The notes: a model not told the origin generated them from the letters alone. DNA of 56,582 nt from Lacrimispora xylanisolvens (GCF_002934545.1 NZ_PTJA01000021.1:1-56582); one strand, 5' to 3'; counted from the first letter of the stretch, positions 48,879-56,420 are shown. Program-made: numbers and translations.

Positions 48879-49522
48879 AATACGGGAAACAATAATTCTA
48901 CAAAAGAGTTTTTACAGGTACTTGTTAAAAACGGAAATATTACAAAGAGTGATCTGTTGTCTCTTTTTTATGATATTAAAGAAGAAAATACAGATATTTC
49001 AATATTGCCTAAAATTGGATTTAGAGAAAGCAGAAATGATTTTTATATTACAGTTCCGATTAAACACAGCAAAACGGGCAAGAGATACCCTGTATATGGA
49101 AAGACAGAAGAAGAGGTTATTTCTAAAAATAAACTTGAGATTGCGTTATTTAGAGGTCTTGTTGTGCCAGATAAAATTAACCAAGGTGTTCCTGCTTTGC
49201 ACGACATGGTGGAGTTTACAATGAAGAATTTTATCTATGGGAGCATAAGGGACACTTCGTATTTAAAATATGAAAGTACGGTCAAGAATCATTTGTATAA
49301 CCAAACTATAAGTGAGCAAAGGAACAGAAATATATAACTGTTAATCCTATGGAATTCGTGGAGGTTTCATATATTCGTTGTAAGAGAAGGCAGCGAAGTA
49401 AGCAGATAATAAATGATGACGAAATAGAAACTCTGATCAATTATATTTATTATACAAGCAAGACGGTCAGCAACTACAGATATGCTCCAATCTATTTAAT
49501 TATGTTATGCGGGTTCTGGTGA
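48879..49522 (+). pseudogene. Decayed tyrosine recombinase (phage-type integrase)
   Basis: The frame from 48879 encodes a typical integrase N-terminus (FLQVLVKNGNITKSDLLSLF), an arm-binding domain (FYITVPIKHSKTGKRYPVYGKTEEEV) and the start of the core-binding domain (HDMVEFTMKNFIYGSIRDTS). A stop at 49335 interrupts it; a second frame resumes the catalytic-domain start (VNPMEFVEV, then NDDEIETLINYIYYTSKTVS and RYAPIYLIMLCGFW) and ends at 49522. The initiation codon is missing and every catalytic residue (Arg, His, Arg, Tyr) lies beyond the break. It is a dead relic of the element that brought in this region. Confidence 0.8.
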
Positions 49523-49559
49523 TGTTCAAATAAAAATCTGGTTGTCGCCTCTCTTATGA

Positions 49560-49604
49560 AAGCCTCAGAAAACTGATGATATAAGGGTTTCTGGGGTTTT
49601 TGCT
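49560..49604 (+). terminator. Probable terminator
   Basis: CCTCAGAAA pairs with TTTCTGGGG and is followed by five T; the remaining part of the gap 49523-49738 carries only the promoter below. Confidence 0.6.
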
Positions 49605-49681
49605 TTGTGTATTTGTTGATTCCACTTATGATATTGAGTCACCGGAGATTATGAGGAAGCCTTGATTAAATTTACATTTTA

Positions 49682-49710
49682 TTGAAATAAATGAATTATT
49701 ATAATATAAT
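49682..49710 (+). promoter_or_regulatory. Promoter of the first HEPN-like gene
   Basis: TTGAAA (49682-49687), 17-nt spacer, TATAAT (49705-49710), 29 nt before the ATG at 49739. Confidence 0.7.
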
Positions 49711-49738
49711 TGAAACAAAATGTGTACAGAGGGTAGTT

Positions 49739-50407
49739 ATGAGCAGTCAATTACTAGATATATCTAAGAGTATGAAAGAAATTGGATTAGCTGCATTAGC
49801 TAGTGCAAATAGACACGCAGCATTTCATGATGGGTCTAGTCCTTTAATGAATGAATTGGCAATTATACAAGCAGCACATGCAGCAGAAATTATTTTTAAA
49901 TCCAGAATTGCAGAAGAACATCCATTGCTTATTTTTGATCAATTACCAGAATATAAAAAAGGTATTTGCAACCCACTAAGCATAGAAAGATTGCTTGATA
50001 AGGGGAGGACAATTGATTGGAACAAAATCCCAACCATTTTATGGGCAACAACAGGTATAACGATGCCAGATATAGATAGATTTGTTTCATTTGGTAAATT
50101 AAGAAATGGTTTGCAACATTTTGGTATAATGGATAAGTCAAAAAATGCTTTAATAGAAACACTAGAGTTTGTTTTTAAGGTTGTTGATCCTTTTATTAAT
50201 AATTGTTGGAATCTATATGCAGTGGATAACAATGAGAATACATCTTCATTATTTATAAGTTCTTTGCTGTTGAACAATATTGATTTCTTGATTTCACCTT
50301 CTGTAATCCAATATTGCGAAGAGTGGGAAAAAGATTTGAATGGAGAAGGAAATTTTAACCAAAAGGAATTGAAAAGATATATTTTAGCAAGACAATTGAA
50401 TAATTAA
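49739..50407 (+). CDS. HEPN-like protein (possible RNase toxin/defence effector)
   Basis: About 222 residues, all-helical by composition, no signal peptide. The segment FGKLRNGLQHFG (Arg122, His127) fits the Rx4-6H signature of HEPN-domain RNases, and the helix before it (ELAIIQAAHAAEIIFKSRIA) fits the first HEPN helix. HEPN proteins act in toxin-antitoxin and abortive-infection systems by cleaving RNA; this one has no obvious antitoxin neighbour. ATG 49739 follows AGAGGG; the longer in-frame reading from 49691 overlaps the promoter. It has its own promoter and terminator, so it may work alone. Confidence 0.65.
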   Translation: MSSQLLDISKSMKEIGLAALASANRHAAFHDGSSPLMNELAIIQAAHAAEIIFKSRIAEEHPLLIFDQLPEYKKGICNPLSIERLLDKGRTIDWNKIPTILWATTGITMPDIDRFVSFGKLRNGLQHFGIMDKSKNALIETLEFVFKVVDPFINNCWNLYAVDNNENTSSLFISSLLLNNIDFLISPSVIQYCEEWEKDLNGEGNFNQKELKRYILARQLNN

Positions 50408-50413
50408 TATGTC

Positions 50414-50444
50414 TACCAACTACTATGAAAAGTAGTTGGTTTTT
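50414..50444 (+). terminator. Rho-independent terminator of the HEPN-like gene
   Basis: Perfect 10-bp stem ACCAACTACT/AGTAGTTGGT, loop ATGAAA, then T run. Confidence 0.93.
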
Positions 50445-50484
50445 TACTATCATAAAAGCAGTCTTTAATAGAAAAGGAGACAAA

Positions 50485-50643
50485 ATGTCGTTTTATTTTT
50501 CAGTGGTATCAAGCGATATTGAGAGAAGAGAAAGTAAGAAGAAAGTAGATGAAGTATTAGAGGATCTTTACGACGATCTAATGCGGTGGAGCAGACTATA
50601 TGTACGTCTCGATAAAAGACATGTTTGCTTTTATGCAAATTAG
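50485..50643 (+). CDS. Small hypothetical protein
   Basis: 52 residues, highly charged (SSDIERRESKKKVDEVLEDL) with a C-terminal RLDKRHVCFYAN. No family recognised. AAAGGAGA lies six bases before the ATG, which supports translation. It sits between the HEPN-like gene's terminator and the TIR gene's promoter and could be a small regulator or antitoxin of either; nothing in the sequence shows which. Confidence 0.4.
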   Translation: MSFYFSVVSSDIERRESKKKVDEVLEDLYDDLMRWSRLYVRLDKRHVCFYAN

Positions 50644-50702
50644 ACATTTCTCTATCAATTATGTAAATGAGCGACTCTGCTATCGAAAGAATAATTTCAC
50701 TA

Positions 50703-50731
50703 TTGATTGTTATTAACAATTAAGATAAAAT
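50703..50731 (+). promoter_or_regulatory. Promoter of the TIR-domain gene
   Basis: TTGATT (50703-50708), 17-nt spacer, TAAAAT (50726-50731), 36 nt before the ATG at 50768. Confidence 0.65.
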
Positions 50732-50767
50732 AAGTTATTATGAGCAGAAGCAAAGTGGGGAATGATT

Positions 50768-51844
50768 ATGGATAAAAAGGCATATGCAATTGAACAATTT
50801 ATCAATACCGGAATAAAACTTTATAAAGAGCATTGGCAACGACATGACGATCTGACAAAGAATAGAGTTGCCGACCTATCTGGTGATATGCTTACTAGCA
50901 TGCAAGAGTGGATGAGTAGTATTAAAATTTATACAAAGAGGAATTTAGTAGATCATCCCCTATACGATGATATTAACACGGTTATACTCCATAATAAAAA
51001 TAAAATTGCAGATTATGACAAAATGATGGGATTATTAAGAGCTGTTTTAAATGACTTAAAGTCGATAGATGATAATGAAATTACTGAGAAGCACCAAGAG
51101 GTAAGTGAACCAGTTGTAATAAGAGAAAATTATAAAAGGCTTCCCCAAAATAGCAGAAAACTTCTTAAAGAGATTATAGATTCGGAAAATCCAAGTAAAA
51201 TGCTTAGTGAACGATTTGAGAAATGTGTCTCTTTAAAAGAATGTGAAATACTCCGAAGTTTGCTTCGTGAATTAGTGGATAAGGAGTATATAAAAATAAT
51301 GTGGGCAGATAGTAAGCCTTATAATATTCAAATCAACAACTCTGCTAGGACATACGAAGAGCAAGAGGAGGAATATGAATCATTGAGAAAGACAAGCATC
51401 AGCGATAAAAAATTAAAAGAGTATGATGTATTTATATCTCATGCAAATCGTGATAAAAATAATTATGTAGATCATCTGGTTAGAACAATTAAAAGATTAG
51501 GAATTAACATTTTTTATGATAGTGATGTATTGTCGTGGGGAGATAATTGGAAAGATACTATACTTACAGGTACAGAAAAATCTGAATTTGCAATAATAGT
51601 GATTTCCGAAAGTTTTTTTGACAGGGAGTGGACAGAGATCGAACTGTCAGAATTTCTACAGAGGCAAAATAAAATAAAACAGAAAACTATTCTACCGTTG
51701 TTACATAATATAACATTTGAACAGCTTAAAGATAAATACCCTGCGCTACAATACATCCAAGCAATAAAAAGTGATGAAAATTCTGATGAACAAATAGCTA
51801 TCTCGCTTGCCAAAGAATTAATCAAGCGTTACAAAAATAATTAA
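50768..51844 (+). CDS. TIR-domain protein with winged-helix-like middle domain
   Basis: About 358 residues in three parts: a helical N-terminus (1-105), a winged-helix-like unit (about 122-200, with LRSLLRELVDKEYIKIMWAD and PYNIQINNSARTYEE), and a C-terminal TIR domain (about 219-345). The TIR domain starts YDVFISHANRDK, has the loop FYDSDVLSWGDNW and ends with SESFFDREWTEIEL, whose Glu (about 290-292) lies where the NAD-cleaving Glu of bacterial TIR enzymes is found. Such proteins deplete NAD or make signal nucleotides on phage attack. GTGGGG sets ATG 50768. Its natural terminator was hit by the IS element that follows. Confidence 0.82.
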   Translation: MDKKAYAIEQFINTGIKLYKEHWQRHDDLTKNRVADLSGDMLTSMQEWMSSIKIYTKRNLVDHPLYDDINTVILHNKNKIADYDKMMGLLRAVLNDLKSIDDNEITEKHQEVSEPVVIRENYKRLPQNSRKLLKEIIDSENPSKMLSERFEKCVSLKECEILRSLLRELVDKEYIKIMWADSKPYNIQINNSARTYEEQEEEYESLRKTSISDKKLKEYDVFISHANRDKNNYVDHLVRTIKRLGINIFYDSDVLSWGDNWKDTILTGTEKSEFAIIVISESFFDREWTEIELSEFLQRQNKIKQKTILPLLHNITFEQLKDKYPALQYIQAIKSDENSDEQIAISLAKELIKRYKNN

Positions 51845-51854
51845 TATTAATTTG

Positions 51855-51882
51855 AACTACTAACTATTATTGGTTAGTAGTT
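51855..51882 (+). repeat. Direct repeat flanking the IS, left copy (duplicated terminator hairpin)
   Basis: A 28-bp sequence that is itself a hairpin (AACTACTAAC/GTTAGTAGTT, loop TATTATTG), identical to 53476-53503. It is the stem of the TIR gene's terminator, but in this copy the T run has been replaced by the IS end. Confidence 0.9.
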
Positions 51883-51903
51883 CAGACTGTAGACAAATCG
51901 GTG

Positions 51904-53373
51904 TCAGGCCACAAGTCCTAGCACCGATTTTCTCTGTTTATATGGTTTTTTTGTAATTTCGGACGCCAACGAAGTTAAATTAACTTTTAACAGGCCAAAC
52001 CTTTGTTGCATTTTTGCTAGTTTTTTCAAATTCATGCACGTAAATGTAAGCCCGACCTTCATTTCCATTCGAGCTTTTCCTATCAGCTGCGTATATCGGA
52101 ATCCGTGATTTTCCTTTGCTGTTCCAAAGAGCCGTTCTATCGTTTCTTTACGGTGCCCATAAAGTTCCTTCATCCCCTGTGTCTGACGGATGTCTTCACA
52201 CATCTCCATGTACGGCTCCCAGATATGGCGGGTCACCAGTTTCACATGTTCCTTACTTTCTGTACACTGCTTTAGATAAGGGCAGGTTTCACATATATAA
52301 CCACAGCTCTTATACTCACGATATCCTTCCCTGTTTGTTGTACTATATTTTAATGTCTTGTTATTTGGACAAATGTAACAGTCATAATACTCATCATATA
52401 CAAACTCGTGTTTTCGAAAAAAACCTTCTTTTGTCATAGGACGCTTATACGGAAATAGTGGATTTATTCCATCATCTATTAACAGCTTCGCAATTGCTGG
52501 GGTTTTATACCCTGCATCTGCCACCAGGGTTCGGATCCCTATCTCTTTAATTTTATCATAAAGACCTTTAAAAGTTCTACTGTCATGCAAATTTCCCGGA
52601 TTCACTGTATACCCAAGAATCCAGCCATTTTTATCACAGGCCGCCTCCACTGCATAAGCAAAGACATGTTTATGTTCTCCCTTTCGAAACCAGCCGCTCT
52701 CAGGATCTGTTGTGCTGCTTTTTATGGTTTTTTGCTCTGTACTAGAACTTCCCGAAGACGGAGGCTGATCCCCGCTGTCATCTTTGTCCTTGTCCTTTAA
52801 AGGCCTTTTTTCATGCAAGGAACGATCTTTGTTAATTTCTTTTTTCAGAAGTTCTTCGTAGAATAATGCTTCTTCTTTTGCAATCCGTTTCTGCATCTTT
52901 TTATTGTTAGCACAGGCTTTTACATGAGTGGCATCCACAAAAACTTCTCCTGGATCAACCAGCCTGAATTTATAACATTGTTCGAGTATATGCGTAAAAA
53001 TCTGTTCAAAAAGGTTAGTATCTCGAAAACGTCTTGCATAATTCTTCCCAAAAGTTGAAAAGTGAGGAACCTTATCTGTCATTTCGAGTCCAAGAAACCA
53101 ACGATAAGCAACATTGACTTCTATTTCTTTCATAGTCTGCCGCATACTTCTAATCCCATAAAGGTACTGAATGAAAGGAATTTTAATCAGCATAACCGGA
53201 TCCATGCTGGGTCTCCCAGTATCTATAGAATACTTGTCCTGAACCAGATCATAAATAAAGCTCCAATCAATGGCTCTATCAACTAACCTCAAAAGATGAT
53301 CTTGCGGTACTAAGTCATCCATACAAAAAATCTGCAATTGATCTCGTTTTTTATCCGAATTCTGTGTCAGCAT
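51904..53373 (-). CDS. IS1182-family transposase
   Basis: A 489-residue DDE transposase. The N-terminal DUF772-type domain (DTGRPSMDPVMLIKIPFIQY, then STFGKNYARRF) precedes the catalytic core: first Asp in VFVDATHVKA (Asp147), second in LVADAGYKTPA, and the Glu in ETIERLFGTAKENHGFRY. A Cys cluster, CETCPYLKQC, lies between, as is usual for this family. A charged spacer (KDKDKDDSGDQPPSSGSSST) interrupts residues ~190-215. The reading frame is intact, so the element could be active. The 3' end overlaps the hairpin at 51895-51933. Confidence 0.93.
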   Translation of the reverse strand: MLTQNSDKKRDQLQIFCMDDLVPQDHLLRLVDRAIDWSFIYDLVQDKYSIDTGRPSMDPVMLIKIPFIQYLYGIRSMRQTMKEIEVNVAYRWFLGLEMTDKVPHFSTFGKNYARRFRDTNLFEQIFTHILEQCYKFRLVDPGEVFVDATHVKACANNKKMQKRIAKEEALFYEELLKKEINKDRSLHEKRPLKDKDKDDSGDQPPSSGSSSTEQKTIKSSTTDPESGWFRKGEHKHVFAYAVEAACDKNGWILGYTVNPGNLHDSRTFKGLYDKIKEIGIRTLVADAGYKTPAIAKLLIDDGINPLFPYKRPMTKEGFFRKHEFVYDEYYDCYICPNNKTLKYSTTNREGYREYKSCGYICETCPYLKQCTESKEHVKLVTRHIWEPYMEMCEDIRQTQGMKELYGHRKETIERLFGTAKENHGFRYTQLIGKARMEMKVGLTFTCMNLKKLAKMQQRFGLLKVNLTSLASEITKKPYKQRKSVLGLVA

Positions 53374-53405
53374 AAGTAATTCACCGCCTCTGGTTTGATA
53401 CTTCC

Positions 53406-53435
53406 ATTATATCAAAAACGAACTAGAAAAAGCAA
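53406..53435 (-). promoter_or_regulatory. Transposase promoter
   Basis: Minus strand: TTGCTT (53435-53430), 18-nt spacer, TATAAT (53411-53406), 33 nt before the transposase start and inside the IS. Confidence 0.6.
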
Positions 53436-53475
53436 CAAAGTCCGTGGCGTAAGCCCGGACTTTGTCTACAGTCTG

Positions 53476-53503
53476 AACTACTAACTATTATTGGTTAGTA
53501 GTT
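53476..53503 (+). repeat. Direct repeat flanking the IS, right copy (with T run)
   Basis: Identical to 51855-51882. Here the hairpin is followed by six T, so this copy keeps the complete terminator, now 1.6 kb away from the TIR gene it once served. Confidence 0.9.
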
Positions 53504-53557
53504 TTTTGTTATCATTAAATTTTAAATAAAATACGTGTTTAATGAGAAGGGAATAAG

Positions 53558-53653
53558 ATGATTTATAATGAAAACGATCCGCATGTATGGTATGATAATA
53601 TGAAAGAGGCACTTGAAAACTCTGGATTTACATTGTCTAAGGAGGTAGCGTAA
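53558..53653 (+). CDS. 31-residue small ORF, possible leader peptide
   Basis: MIYNENDPHVWYDNMKEALE begins a 31-residue reading frame with AAGGGA before its ATG and an internal AAGGAGG that serves the next gene, whose ATG is one base after its stop. The layout suggests translational coupling, but it is too short to recognise. Confidence 0.35.
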   Translation: MIYNENDPHVWYDNMKEALENSGFTLSKEVA

Positions 53654-53654
53654 G

Positions 53655-53912
53655 ATGGGTACATATTTGGGACTATTATTTATTGTTGGTGGTATCCTAT
53701 ATATCAATCAAAAGAATAAACCTCCCAGATATGGTACACAGGAATATCTTGATTGGAAGTATAAAGACTATCCAGGCGGCGGAGAGTATATGAAATCAAT
53801 AGAAAAGAAAAGCATGACCTGCACATATGGTGATATGCCTTTGAATTCTTCTGAAAAGACCGCTTATAATAAGCATGAAAAAGATAATGGAGGATCTGGA
53901 ATTGTGAATTAG
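53655..53912 (+). CDS. Small membrane-anchored hypothetical protein
   Basis: 85 residues: an N-terminal membrane helix (about 3-19, TYLGLLFIVGGILYI) followed by a polar tail with PPRYGTQEYLDWKYKDYPGG. No family recognised. The ribosome site AAGGAGG is inside the preceding 31-residue frame. It lies 11 nt before the XRE regulator, so the two are probably co-transcribed. Confidence 0.5.
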   Translation: MGTYLGLLFIVGGILYINQKNKPPRYGTQEYLDWKYKDYPGGGEYMKSIEKKSMTCTYGDMPLNSSEKTAYNKHEKDNGGSGIVN

Positions 53913-53923
53913 AAAGGATTTTT

Positions 53924-54139
53924 ATGAAAATCGGAAATAGGTTAAAAACATTAAGAAAACAAAAGGGTTATTCACAAAAATATCTTGCCGGTCTATTAGG
54001 CGTAAGCAGATCCACCTTGTCAAATTATGAAAAGGATCTTACAAGCCCTAAGATGGATGTTTTAGAGAAAATGGCGATGCATTTGGATACCACGATAACT
54101 TGGCTTTGTAGTGAATTTGATTCGGAATTATTCCGTTAA
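53924..54139 (+). CDS. XRE-family transcriptional regulator
   Basis: A 71-residue single-domain helix-turn-helix protein. The HTH is RLKTLRKQKGYSQKYLAGLL (helix 1-2) and GVSRSTLSNYEKDLTSPKMD (recognition helix), as in phage-type Cro/CI repressors. It has no sensor or dimerisation domain beyond a short C-terminal helix. GAAAGGA precedes the ATG. It is a plausible regulator of the surrounding island genes; the palindrome at 46171 is one candidate site. Confidence 0.85.
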   Translation: MKIGNRLKTLRKQKGYSQKYLAGLLGVSRSTLSNYEKDLTSPKMDVLEKMAMHLDTTITWLCSEFDSELFR

Positions 54140-54311
54140 TTAGTAGTGTACCTAGATTTAATGATTCTAGAGGCAGAGCGAAAGTTTTGTTGATATTAGT
54201 AAAGTGATGGCTGAAGTTAAGATAGAAGATGGCCGTTTCACTTGCTATCATAGGTATCGAGTGACATTCCTGAATGCCTTATAATGGTGATAAAAATTGG
54301 GGGTATGATTT

Positions 54312-54743
54312 ATGATAATGAGTTTCGGACAATATAAAGATAAACATGTTGGTTGGGTTATACGAAATGATTTCTCTTATTTTAAATGGATGAAGAGACA
54401 AGAGATGACTAATAGAAAAGAATTTCAGGCAATGAAAAAATATGTAAGTATTCTCAACAGGATTCCTTTTCAGTGTGCTTGTTATGGAAAATGTAAGCCT
54501 AAAAATATAGCAACCAGATATAGCATTTATAGTAAAAATCCAGATCTACATTATTACTGTGATGAATGCGATCCATATAGTTCTGGAGCTAATAATGGAA
54601 AACTGTTTATTGGAAAGACAATTGAAGAACTTGCGAGACTAAGTGATTGTAATGAGTCAATAAAACAATTTACAACGAATAAAGGCTTAAAGAATGGTAT
54701 GCGAGTACAAAGTTACGATAATTTTTTTGTTAAACATAAATAG
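54312..54743 (+). CDS. Protein with ExoX-like C-terminal module and Cys pairs
   Basis: 143 residues. The N-terminus, MSFGQYKDKHVGWVIRNDFS followed by YFKWMKRQE, matches the short ExoX-like C-terminal module (FGKYKGK...D..Y..W) found attached to nucleases and as stand-alone phage proteins. Residues ~56-90 contain CACYGKC and YYCDECD, a possible zinc-binding site. No nuclease domain is present, so its role is unknown. A run of five G precedes the ATG. The gap 54140-54311 before it shows nothing recognisable. Confidence 0.6.
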   Translation: MIMSFGQYKDKHVGWVIRNDFSYFKWMKRQEMTNRKEFQAMKKYVSILNRIPFQCACYGKCKPKNIATRYSIYSKNPDLHYYCDECDPYSSGANNGKLFIGKTIEELARLSDCNESIKQFTTNKGLKNGMRVQSYDNFFVKHK

Positions 54744-54805
54744 TTGGTTTTAATTAAATCGACATTTATTCTGAAATTACTACAATGAAAATATTGAGGT
54801 AAAAT

Positions 54806-55006
54806 ATGAAGAAGTCTTATTCTATAGTACTAGGTTATGAAAACAATAATAAGCAAAAAAATTTAGGAAGACTTGATGAAAAGGGCAGTGATCACGGACA
54901 GTGGTTTTATCAAATGGTATGTCAAGAATGTAAACATCAATATAAAGCAAATGGTTCCGATATTCATCTTAGGAAGTGTCCAGCTTGCCAAGGCGGTAGG
55001 CCATAG
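54806..55006 (+). CDS. Small zinc-ribbon protein
   Basis: 66 residues. The pattern NNNKQKNLGRLDEKGSDHGQ, then CQECKHQYKANGSD and CPACQGGRP, gives a four-cysteine zinc ribbon (Cys39, 42, 58, 61) with a conserved-looking N-terminal YENNN...LG..DHGQW. I recall near-identical small proteins in clostridial accessory regions, often beside restriction or defence genes; function unknown. TTGAGG precedes the ATG. Confidence 0.6.
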   Translation: MKKSYSIVLGYENNNKQKNLGRLDEKGSDHGQWFYQMVCQECKHQYKANGSDIHLRKCPACQGGRP

Positions 55007-55070
55007 TAGGTAATAGTTAAAATGGGATCATTTTATGTATTGCTATTTAAACTTAGAAGGGTGAAACAGT

Positions 55071-55877
55071 ATGAATAAAGATAATAATGAACTAAACAAT
55101 GATTATATTGATATAAAAGGAGCTATTGCTGCAATATCCCAATTCGCACAGGCATTACGCGAGACGTATAATAAAATACCTAAAATAGAAATTGCCCCTG
55201 AAATGATGTTGGGTACGAGTTACATAATGGCTTTGCGAGAATTAAAGTATCCATTATTTCTTGAAACTAATATAAATTTTAAAAGAGAAATAGTAGAGAA
55301 CAAGAATAACAGCAATAATATTCAAAAAATAATTAATAAATATATAAATGATGACTACCTAAACAATATGCTTAAAAAGTGGCACAGCTCTAGTTGTATC
55401 AATAAAGAGAGACTATCTATATTTGAAGAAGCAGTAGAACTACACAGAAAAAAATATTATTATGCATGTACATCTATGATGATGTGTCAATTGTACGGTG
55501 TGATAATAGATATTTATAGATACCTTGATAAAAATGATATCGAAATTGACGATGAAAGTAAAGCGAAATTAGCAAATAAATACAATATGACTAACATTGA
55601 TAGCGAAAAGGGAAAATTTATACAAATGGCTTTTATCACGGATTTAGGATATATAATTAAAGAAGTTATTGTTGAATACATTAAAGAAGATGTATTATCA
55701 TCATCGGATAGTAAAAGCAGATGGGAGCATCAGCCTTTGAGAAATAAGATTTGCCACGGCGATCAATTAAATTATGGAACAGAAGAGCATTCTTTAAAAG
55801 CCATTTTATGTATAGATTTACTCGTGAAATTAGGAGAGTGTATAAAGAGTGTCGTAGACAACCTTGACGAAAATTAA
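55071..55877 (+). CDS. Second HEPN-like protein (AbiV/Csm6-like motif)
   Basis: 268 residues, helical and very A+T-rich. The C-terminal part has PLRNKICHGDQLNYGTEEHS, containing an Rx4H motif (Arg224, His229) typical of HEPN RNases, after a helix YYYACTSMMMCQLYGVIIDI (about 129-148). No sequence relation to the first HEPN-like protein is obvious beyond the motif. GAAGGGTG precedes the ATG. The nuclease gene starts 52 nt after its stop, and the two have similar composition, so they may form a two-gene defence module. Confidence 0.62.
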   Translation: MNKDNNELNNDYIDIKGAIAAISQFAQALRETYNKIPKIEIAPEMMLGTSYIMALRELKYPLFLETNINFKREIVENKNNSNNIQKIINKYINDDYLNNMLKKWHSSSCINKERLSIFEEAVELHRKKYYYACTSMMMCQLYGVIIDIYRYLDKNDIEIDDESKAKLANKYNMTNIDSEKGKFIQMAFITDLGYIIKEVIVEYIKEDVLSSSDSKSRWEHQPLRNKICHGDQLNYGTEEHSLKAILCIDLLVKLGECIKSVVDNLDEN

Positions 55878-55929
55878 AAGAGTAGCGCTTAATTATTTTT
55901 AAATGAAATCTAAGATTCGAAGGAGAAAA

Positions 55930-56394
55930 ATGGGAAATACATTTAGACATAGCGCAGGATTCGGTAAAAGAATGGAGTATTATTTAATAGGCCTGATGTT
56001 AAAAGAAGGTTTGGATTGCTATGTGCCACTTGTCGATGATGACGGTATTGATGTTGTTATAAGAAAAAGTGATGGTACATATATAGAAATTCAGATTAAA
56101 GCAAGATCAAAAGAAGTCGCAGATGGAGATGCTGCCCTGTTTGCTGCATTAATCCATGAGCATAGAGACAATTATTATTTTCTTTTTTATTCAGAAAGGC
56201 TTGAAACTATGTGGATACTGTCATCTGAAGAATTTTTGAAAGAGTGCGTCACAAACAAAAATGGGAAAAACTGTGGAAAAAGAAGTATATGGTTCAATGG
56301 CAACAAAATAGACAAATCAATAGGTGAAAAGAAAGAGTATGTTTATCCTAGGTTTGAAAAATATATTGCAACGAATTTTGATAGATTTAAATAA
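55930..56394 (+). CDS. PD-(D/E)XK-type nuclease-like protein
   Basis: About 154 residues. The N-terminal helix FGKRMEYYLIGLMLKEGLD (Glu16) and the pair DDDGIDVVIRK (Asp41) and YIEIQIKAR (Glu53, Gln55, Lys57) match the E...D...ExQxK active site of restriction-endonuclease-like folds such as DUF4365/Mrr-type proteins. It contains only the nuclease domain plus a short C-terminal extension. AAGGAGA lies five bases before ATG 55930; an upstream in-frame ATG at 55903 lacks a ribosome site. Likely to act with the HEPN-like protein upstream, ending at the terminator at 56421. Confidence 0.7.
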   Translation: MGNTFRHSAGFGKRMEYYLIGLMLKEGLDCYVPLVDDDGIDVVIRKSDGTYIEIQIKARSKEVADGDAALFAALIHEHRDNYYFLFYSERLETMWILSSEEFLKECVTNKNGKNCGKRSIWFNGNKIDKSIGEKKEYVYPRFEKYIATNFDRFK

Positions 56395-56420
56395 AACTAA
56401 ATATTTATGGATAGTAAGAG

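Larger units (their letters stand above)
51883..53475 (-). mobile_element. IS1182-family insertion sequence
   Basis: A 1593-bp element bounded by a perfect 15-bp terminal inverted repeat (CAGACTGTAGACAAA at 51883-51897, its complement at 53461-53475) and by the 28-bp direct repeats. It carries one intact leftward transposase. The near-perfect ends, intact transposase and identical flanking repeats suggest a recent, possibly still active insertion. Confidence 0.92.

Noticed and set aside
49739-55877. Complete known defence systems such as Thoeris, CBASS or type I/II restriction-modification
   Set aside because: A TIR protein is present but no ThsA/SIR2-type partner; no nucleotide cyclase, methyltransferase or helicase gene accompanies the nuclease.
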